Assembly (NCBI GenBank): GCA_041192685.1
Contig: JBEEMM010000038.1
Coordinates: 1-10,690 of the forward strand
Length of the DNA stretch: 10,690 nucleotides
From: TMED14 sp041192685
GTDB lineage: Bacteria; Bacteroidota; Bacteroidia; Flavobacteriales; Schleiferiaceae
Direction of reading: 5' to 3'
The translations under genes were made by a program, and so were the position numbers. This document shows positions 6,563 to 10,690 of this stretch, one piece after another. The notes below the pieces were generated by a model that saw only the letters and a program-made list of their open reading frames with translations, searched no databases and had not been told where the DNA came from. How positions within the stretch are numbered: the first letter of the stretch is position 1; every line of letters begins with the position of its first letter.

Positions 6563-6578
6563 TTCGTACCTTTAAGCC

Positions 6579-7457
6579 ATGCGTCAATACCACGAACTCA
6601 TGGAGCGGGTACTCCGCGAAGGCAGCGACAAATCCGACCGAACCGGGACCGGAACCCGTAGTGTTTTTGGTCACCAAATGCGTTTTGATTTGGCCGAAGG
6701 ATTCCCAATGATTACTACCAAGAAGCTGCACCTCAAAAGCATACTTCACGAGCTCATTTGGTTCATTTCGGGCGATACCAACATACGCTCCCTCTGCCAA
6801 AACGGAGTGCGAATTTGGGACGACTGGCCCTTTGCTACCTATTCGAAGTCGGCTGACTACGACGGAATCGACATGAAGGAGTTCGCCGCGCGCATCGCTG
6901 CGGACGCCGATTTTGCCGCCAAGTGGGGTGATTTAGGCCCCGTTTATGGCTTTCAGTGGCGCTTTTGGCCCGGCCCGAACGGCCCGGTGGACCAGCTCCG
7001 CGACGTGCTCGAAGGCATCCGCAGCAACCCCGACGGTCGCAGGCACATTGTTTCGGCCTGGAACCCTGGCTATGTTGACCAAATGGCGCTCCCGCCCTGC
7101 CATGCCTTCTTTCAGTTCTACGTTGCCGACGGCAAGCTTTCCTGCCAGCTCTACCAGCGTTCCGCCGACATTTTCTTGGGGGTTCCGTTCAACATTGCCT
7201 CCTATGCCTTGCTGCTGCACATGATGGCGCAAGACCTCGGCCTCCAAGTCGGCGACTTCGTCCACAGCCTTGGCGACGCCCATATTTATTCCAATCATAC
7301 GGACCAAGTTCGCCTTCAGCTAAGCCGCGACCTTCGACCCTTGCCCACGCTCAGCCTTAATCCCAGCGTCAAAAGCCTGTTTGACTTTCGCTACGAAGAC
7401 GTGGAATTGGTCGGATACGATCCGCACCCGCACATCCCCGCTCCGGTCGCCGTCTGA
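6579..7457 (+). CDS. thyA: Thymidylate synthase
   Basis: Converts dUMP to dTMP using methylene-tetrahydrofolate as both carbon donor and reductant, releasing dihydrofolate. The 292 residues align along their whole length with the classical ThyA family: DRTGTGTRSVFGHQMRF (20-36), GDTNI (65-69), DLGPVYGFQWRFW (118-130), the Arg pair 154-155 that binds the dUMP phosphate, catalytic Cys174 in LPPCHAFFQFYV, RSADIFLGVPFNIASY (194-209) and HIYSNHTDQV near the C-terminus. It carries the longer small domain (about 84-116 between DDW and DLGPVYG) that E. coli ThyA lacks. The ATG at 6579 gives the usual N-terminus MRQYHELMERVL. The stop overlaps the folA start (TGATG), so the dihydrofolate produced here is recycled by the product of the next gene. 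Confidence 0.98.
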   Translation: MRQYHELMERVLREGSDKSDRTGTGTRSVFGHQMRFDLAEGFPMITTKKLHLKSILHELIWFISGDTNIRSLCQNGVRIWDDWPFATYSKSADYDGIDMKEFAARIAADADFAAKWGDLGPVYGFQWRFWPGPNGPVDQLRDVLEGIRSNPDGRRHIVSAWNPGYVDQMALPPCHAFFQFYVADGKLSCQLYQRSADIFLGVPFNIASYALLLHMMAQDLGLQVGDFVHSLGDAHIYSNHTDQVRLQLSRDLRPLPTLSLNPSVKSLFDFRYEDVELVGYDPHPHIPAPVAV

Positions 7458-7939
7458 TGCTGTACGCCATCGTTGCCCACGATCTAAATCTCGCCATTGG
7501 CAGCGGAAACGATTTGCTGTGGCACCTGCCCGACGACCTGAAGTTTTTTAAAGAAAAGACGCGCGGATTCCCAATCATCATGGGCCGCAAGACCTATGAT
7601 TCGCTGGGGCGACCCTTGCCCGGACGCCGAAATATGGTGGTGACCCGCCAGACCAACTGGTCGGCCGAAGGTGTCGAGGTATTTGCCACGGTCGATGCGG
7701 CCATTGCCGCCCTCAAGGGGGCAGACGGATTCATCGTAGGAGGAGGAGAAATCTACCGCCTGGCCCTTCCCCTAGTCGACGTGCTCTACGCCACCGTGGT
7801 ACATACCCAGATTGAGGGGGCAGACACGTGGTTCCCAGAGTACCTCCATCAATTCACCGAAACCGCCCGCGAAGACCATCCGGCGGACGAACGGCATGCC
7901 TACGCGTATTCCTTTGTTCGCCTTCGGGCGAACACGTAA
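7457..7939 (+). CDS. folA: Dihydrofolate reductase
   Basis: NADPH-dependent reduction of dihydrofolate to tetrahydrofolate, closing the cycle opened by ThyA. The 160-residue protein has the normal bacterial size. Key features are AIVAHDLNLAIG (4-15), the substrate site LLWHLPDDLKFFK (20-32) with Trp22 and the catalytic acid Asp27 at the same numbers as in E. coli, MGRKTYDSLGRPLPGR (42-57) for NADPH and folate, and FIVGGGEIY (92-100), the glycine pair of the cofactor site. The ATG at 7457 shares its A with the thyA TGA, indicating translational coupling. It is the last gene of the plus-strand block and faces clpX, with 26 bp between the two stop codons. Nothing in the active site suggests a trimethoprim-insensitive type. 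Confidence 0.97.
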   Translation: MLYAIVAHDLNLAIGSGNDLLWHLPDDLKFFKEKTRGFPIIMGRKTYDSLGRPLPGRRNMVVTRQTNWSAEGVEVFATVDAAIAALKGADGFIVGGGEIYRLALPLVDVLYATVVHTQIEGADTWFPEYLHQFTETAREDHPADERHAYAYSFVRLRANT

Positions 7940-7957
7940 CTAGCAGCTAGTTGCTGG
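7937..7957 (+). repeat. Heptad repeat array, three units, between folA and clpX
   Basis: The units are TAACTAG, CAGCTAG and TTGCTGG, followed by a decayed TTGCAGC; the folA stop TAA opens unit one. The 15-mer GTAACTAGCAGCTAG (7936-7950) is identical to 6506-6520. AACTAGC and GCTAGTT (7938-7952) form a 7-bp inverted repeat around one base. It occupies nearly all of the gap between convergent genes, but no T-tract follows on either strand, so it is not a canonical terminator. Confidence 0.6.
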
Positions 7958-7965
7958 TTGCAGCG

Positions 7966-9153
7966 TTACGCAGACTGCTTAGATAGCTTTTGTAGGACCA
8001 GATCCGCCGTCACGTGCACCTTCTGAGGCAGCTCATACATGGCGTCGGTGAGTATGGTTTCGCCAATTCCGCGCAATCCGCGGGCGCCTAGCTTGAATTC
8101 AATGGCCTTGTCCACAATGGCGTCCAGGGCCTCATCCTCAATGCTGAACTCGATTCCGTCCAGGGCGAAGAGTCGCTCGTACTGCTTAATCAGCGCATTC
8201 TTAGGCTCGGTCAAAATGCGTCGAAGCGCAACCCGATCCAAGGGCTCGAGGTAGGTCAGCACGGGGAGGCGACCAATAAGCTCCGGAATCAGCCCAAAAG
8301 CCTTGAGGTCTTGAGGCGCAACGTACTTCAAAAAGGCTCCTTCGTCGACGTCTTTGCGCTGGGTAGTGCCATTAAAACCGACTACCTGGGTGTTAAAGCG
8401 TCGAGCAATATGCCGCTGAATTCCGTCGAAGGCTCCGCCTGCAATAAAGAGAATGTTGCGCGTGTCTACCTCTACAAACTTCTGGTCGGGGTGCTTGCGT
8501 CCGCCCTTGGGCGCCACATTGACCTTAGTGCCCTCTAAAAGTTTGAGCAGGGCTTGCTGCACGCCTTCCCCAGAAACGTCGCGAGTTATCGAGGGATTGT
8601 CGCTTTTGCGGGCGATTTTATCGATCTCGTCGATAAAGACGATTCCGCGCTCTGCCTCCGCAACATTGTAGTCGGCAACCTGAAGCAGGCGCGTCAAAAT
8701 ACTCTCTACGTCTTCGCCCACGTAGCCAGCCTCCGTGAGAACCGTGGCATCCACAATGGCAAAGGGCACCTTGAGCATCCGCGCAATAGTTCGAGCCAGC
8801 AAAGTCTTGCCGGTCCCGGTCTCGCCCACCATGATGACGTTGGATTTCTCGAGGTCTTCGTCGCCAACTCCCCCGTGAAGCACCCGCTTGTAGTGGTTGT
8901 ACACCGCCACCGAGAGAATTTTTTTGGCGTCGTCCTGCCCGATAACGTACTCGTCCAGTCGCGCACGAATCTCCGCGGGCTTGGGCAAATCCAAGAAACC
9001 CAATGGGCCCGACTTGTCGTCAGCCTCTTCCTTGAGAATTACGTGAGCCTGTTCAATGCAATTAGAGCAAATTTGCGCATCCAAGCCCGAAACCAGCAAG
9101 CCGGCATCGGTCGACGGACGGCCGCAAAAAGAGCATTGGTTGGTATCGGTCAT
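7966..9153 (-). CDS. clpX: ATP-dependent Clp protease ATP-binding subunit ClpX
   Basis: AAA+ unfoldase that recognises tagged proteins and threads them into the ClpP barrel in the cytoplasm. The 395 residues carry the N-terminal zinc-binding domain (Cys7, Cys10, Cys29, Cys32), Walker A GETGTGKT (110-117), pore loop GYVG (143-146), Walker B IVFIDEID (171-178), the RKH pore loop (219-221), VGF at 258-260 in the position of the ClpP-docking IGF loop, Arg295 of the LIGR motif and sensor-2 GARGLR (356-361). Nothing essential is missing. The ATG at 9153 puts the first zinc cysteine at residue 7, as expected. It lies 10 nt downstream of clpP, so the two form one operon. The Val in place of Ile in the docking loop is conservative. 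Confidence 0.98.
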   Translation of the reverse strand: MTDTNQCSFCGRPSTDAGLLVSGLDAQICSNCIEQAHVILKEEADDKSGPLGFLDLPKPAEIRARLDEYVIGQDDAKKILSVAVYNHYKRVLHGGVGDEDLEKSNVIMVGETGTGKTLLARTIARMLKVPFAIVDATVLTEAGYVGEDVESILTRLLQVADYNVAEAERGIVFIDEIDKIARKSDNPSITRDVSGEGVQQALLKLLEGTKVNVAPKGGRKHPDQKFVEVDTRNILFIAGGAFDGIQRHIARRFNTQVVGFNGTTQRKDVDEGAFLKYVAPQDLKAFGLIPELIGRLPVLTYLEPLDRVALRRILTEPKNALIKQYERLFALDGIEFSIEDEALDAIVDKAIEFKLGARGLRGIGETILTDAMYELPQKVHVTADLVLQKLSKQSA

Positions 9154-9163
9154 TGGGCCGGAG

Positions 9164-9835
9164 CTATACTCGTGACTTGCTAATCAGAACCTCGTCAATC
9201 ATACCGTAAGTTTTGGCCTCCTCAGAGGTCATCCAGTAATCCCGATCGGAGTCGTGCTCTACCTTATCAAACGGCTGACCCGAGTGGTCGGCAATAATTT
9301 CATACAGCTCCTTTTTGAGCTTGAGAATCTCCTGAAGCGTGATTTCCATGTCGCTGGCCTGACCCTGAGCCCCGCCCATGGGCTGGTGAATCATAACGCG
9401 GCTGTGCTTTAGCGCGGACCTCTTGCCCTTGGCTCCTGCACAAAGCAGCACGGCGCCCATGGAGGCCGCAATTCCGGTACAAATAGTGGCTACGTCGGGC
9501 GAAACCACCTGCATGGTGTCGTAGATGCCCAAGCCTGCATACACGCTGCCGCCCGGGCTGTTCATGTAAATCTGAATGTCTTTTTTGGCATCCGCCGACT
9601 CCAAGAAGAGGAGCTGAGCCTGTACAATGTTGGCAACTTGATCGTTGATGCCGGTTCCGAGAAAAATAATTCGGTCCATCATAAGACGCGAGAACACGTC
9701 CATCTGGGCCACGTTGAGCTGGCGCTCTTCGATAATGTAGGGAGTCAGCGACCCGTCGACGTAGTGCTCGAGGTGCATGCTGCTAATGCCCTTATCGAGC
9801 ATCGCGTAGCGCTTAAATTCTTTTCCGAAATCCAT
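9164..9835 (-). CDS. clpP: ATP-dependent Clp protease proteolytic subunit ClpP
   Basis: Serine peptidase that assembles into two stacked heptamers and degrades proteins delivered by ClpX. The 223 residues include the catalytic triad Ser125 (GIAASMGA), His150 (VMIHQPMGG) and Asp199 (DSDRDYW), with the spacing of 25 and 49 residues seen in E. coli and Staphylococcus ClpP, and the oxyanion segment MNSPGGSVYAG (91-101). Residues 1-30 (MDFGKEFKRYAMLDKGISSM onward) are an N-terminal extension typical of Bacteroidota ClpP, possibly trimmed in the mature enzyme as is the E. coli propeptide. The ATG at 9835 is chosen because it gives this family N-terminus. It starts 9 nt after the tig stop and ends 10 nt before clpX. 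Confidence 0.98.
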   Translation of the reverse strand: MDFGKEFKRYAMLDKGISSMHLEHYVDGSLTPYIIEERQLNVAQMDVFSRLMMDRIIFLGTGINDQVANIVQAQLLFLESADAKKDIQIYMNSPGGSVYAGLGIYDTMQVVSPDVATICTGIAASMGAVLLCAGAKGKRSALKHSRVMIHQPMGGAQGQASDMEITLQEILKLKKELYEIIADHSGQPFDKVEHDSDRDYWMTSEEAKTYGMIDEVLISKSRV

Positions 9836-9844
9836 TGCGGTTAA

Positions 9845-10690
9845 TTACTTCTGATTTTTATTGATTTCTTTGACAAAGTCGGCGTAGGTCGCTTTCACTT
9901 CCTTCTTGCCGAAGGCCGAGAGCACAAAGCTCATCAATTTACGCTGCAAAAGCTGTTCCGAATACTGCTCTGCCTGCGCACGTTCTTTCAAAAGATTCAT
10001 CGCCACCGGGCGCGCTTCTTCAATGCCGATTTCTCGGCCAAACTGACGCATGCGAGTTACTACTTCGGTGCTCACAAAATCCACGAGCTCTTCTTGGTGA
10101 ATGTGCAGGTGGTTGTCTTTAATGAGCTTGGACTCAATCAACTGCCAGCGCATGGCCTTCTCGGTTTTTGGCCACTGGCTTTCTACTTCGGCCGCATCCA
10201 GAGGCTTGTCGCCGGTGCTGGTCATCCACTTTTTTAGAAACTTGGCGGGCAACTTAAACTTAGTCTCCATCAGCTTGTCGGTCGCGGCGTTAAAAAAGTG
10301 CTGCTCGGCATCGCGCAAGTAGACCTGAGACAACTCCTCTCGGATCTTATCCCTTAGGCCCGCCTCGTCGGTTACCGCACCTTGGCCAAAGAGCTTGTCA
10401 AACATCTCCGCATTGAGTTCTGCGGGCTCAATATGAAAAATTTGCTCCAACTTGAATCGGTAGTAGCCCGTGCTCATGGCACGCTCCTCGGGGCTGTAGC
10501 CCAAAACGTGCGCTAAATCAAAGTCCTTCTCGAAGTCGCTCGCGTCAATGACGAGTTCTCCTCCCTTGGCAAGGGTTTTGAGGTCTTTTTTAAGCGAACG
10601 GCTGCTTGCGGCACTCAGCCCAAAGCGACCCTGCTTGGTGGCAGTTCCCTCGACGGCCTCACCGCGGCGAGTGACCACGTCGAACTGCCC
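9845..10690 (-). CDS. tig: Trigger factor (ribosome-associated chaperone), 5' end truncated by window edge
   Basis: Chaperone that binds the ribosome exit tunnel and shields nascent chains. The frame is open to the right edge and ends at the TAA at 9847-9845; 281 codons are visible, about two thirds of a Bacteroidota trigger factor, and the ribosome-binding N-terminal domain lies outside. The GTG at 10678 is an internal Val codon, not a start. The visible part comprises a weakly conserved middle domain (to about HIEPAELNAEMFDKLFG) and the helical C-terminal chaperone domain (DEAGLRDKIREELSQVYLRDAEQHFFN, LPAKFLKKWM, then HQEELVDFVSTEVVTRMRQFG). Sequence similarity to proteobacterial Tig is low, as usual in this phylum, but the order tig-clpP-clpX supports the call strongly. 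Gaps of 9 and 10 nt to the following genes indicate one transcript. Confidence 0.92.
   Translation of the reverse strand, partial: GQFDVVTRRGEAVEGTATKQGRFGLSAASSRSLKKDLKTLAKGGELVIDASDFEKDFDLAHVLGYSPEERAMSTGYYRFKLEQIFHIEPAELNAEMFDKLFGQGAVTDEAGLRDKIREELSQVYLRDAEQHFFNAATDKLMETKFKLPAKFLKKWMTSTGDKPLDAAEVESQWPKTEKAMRWQLIESKLIKDNHLHIHQEELVDFVSTEVVTRMRQFGREIGIEEARPVAMNLLKERAQAEQYSEQLLQRKLMSFVLSAFGKKEVKATYADFVKEINKNQK

Noticed and set aside
6567..6574. TACCTTTA as a -7 promoter element for thyA
   Set aside because: It mismatches TAnnTTTG at the last base, lies 4 nt from the ATG so the transcript would be nearly leaderless, and has no -33 element at the usual spacing.
8554..9183. 209-codon plus-strand open frame opposite clpX
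   Set aside because: It lies wholly antisense to a clearly functional clpX, has no recognisable domain, and follows from the codon bias of the real gene.
1..10690. Undescribed defence, mobile or biosynthetic system
   Set aside because: Every gene is a recognised housekeeping gene in a plausible conserved order, with no sign of insertion, atypical composition or unknown long reading frames. The only unexplained structure is the intergenic heptad arrays.

Overview
The window reads as an ordinary, densely packed chromosomal segment of a member of the Bacteroidota, most likely class Flavobacteriia (a Cryomorphaceae/Schleiferiaceae-like lineage is a guess). The reasons are the Flavobacteriia-like protein sequences (PdhB, ClpP with its N-terminal extension, the divergent trigger factor), the near absence of Shine-Dalgarno sequences, promoter elements of the Bacteroidota TAnnTTTG type, and the gene order etfB-etfA-bifunctional nuclease-nupC-thyA-folA next to pdhB, which I recall from Flavobacteriia. 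Base composition is moderately GC-rich for that group (judged by eye). I see no phage, insertion sequence, CRISPR array, tRNA or rRNA.

Layout. Left part, minus strand: hppA (membrane pyrophosphatase, its 3' end beyond the left edge) and upstream of it pdhB (pyruvate dehydrogenase E1 beta). A 94-bp divergent promoter region separates pdhB from a plus-strand block: etfB, etfA, a DUF151 bifunctional nuclease with a C-terminal UVR motif, nupC, thyA and folA. thyA and folA overlap by one base, and the nuclease gene starts 4 nt after etfA. The block ends convergently, 26 bp from clpX. Right part, minus strand: tig (5' end beyond the right edge), clpP and clpX, separated by only 9 and 10 nt, so a single protein quality-control operon.

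Function. pdhB and etfAB serve central carbon and electron flow (pyruvate to acetyl-CoA; acyl-CoA dehydrogenase electrons toward quinone). hppA turns pyrophosphate into an ion gradient. nupC, thyA and folA form a small thymidylate/nucleoside module: import of nucleosides, methylation of dUMP, and regeneration of tetrahydrofolate from the dihydrofolate that ThyA produces. tig-clpP-clpX couples nascent-chain folding with ATP-dependent proteolysis.

The least expected signal is not a gene. Four intergenic gaps (after pdhB, etfB, nupC and folA) carry arrays of a degenerate 7-nt unit with consensus YWRCYAG, kept in strict 7-nt phase. In three of the four, the TAA stop codon of the upstream gene is itself the first three bases of the first unit. 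This looks like a dispersed heptanucleotide repeat family of this genome. A second point of note is the proton-pump glutamate of HppA, which sits on helix 5 instead of helix 6.
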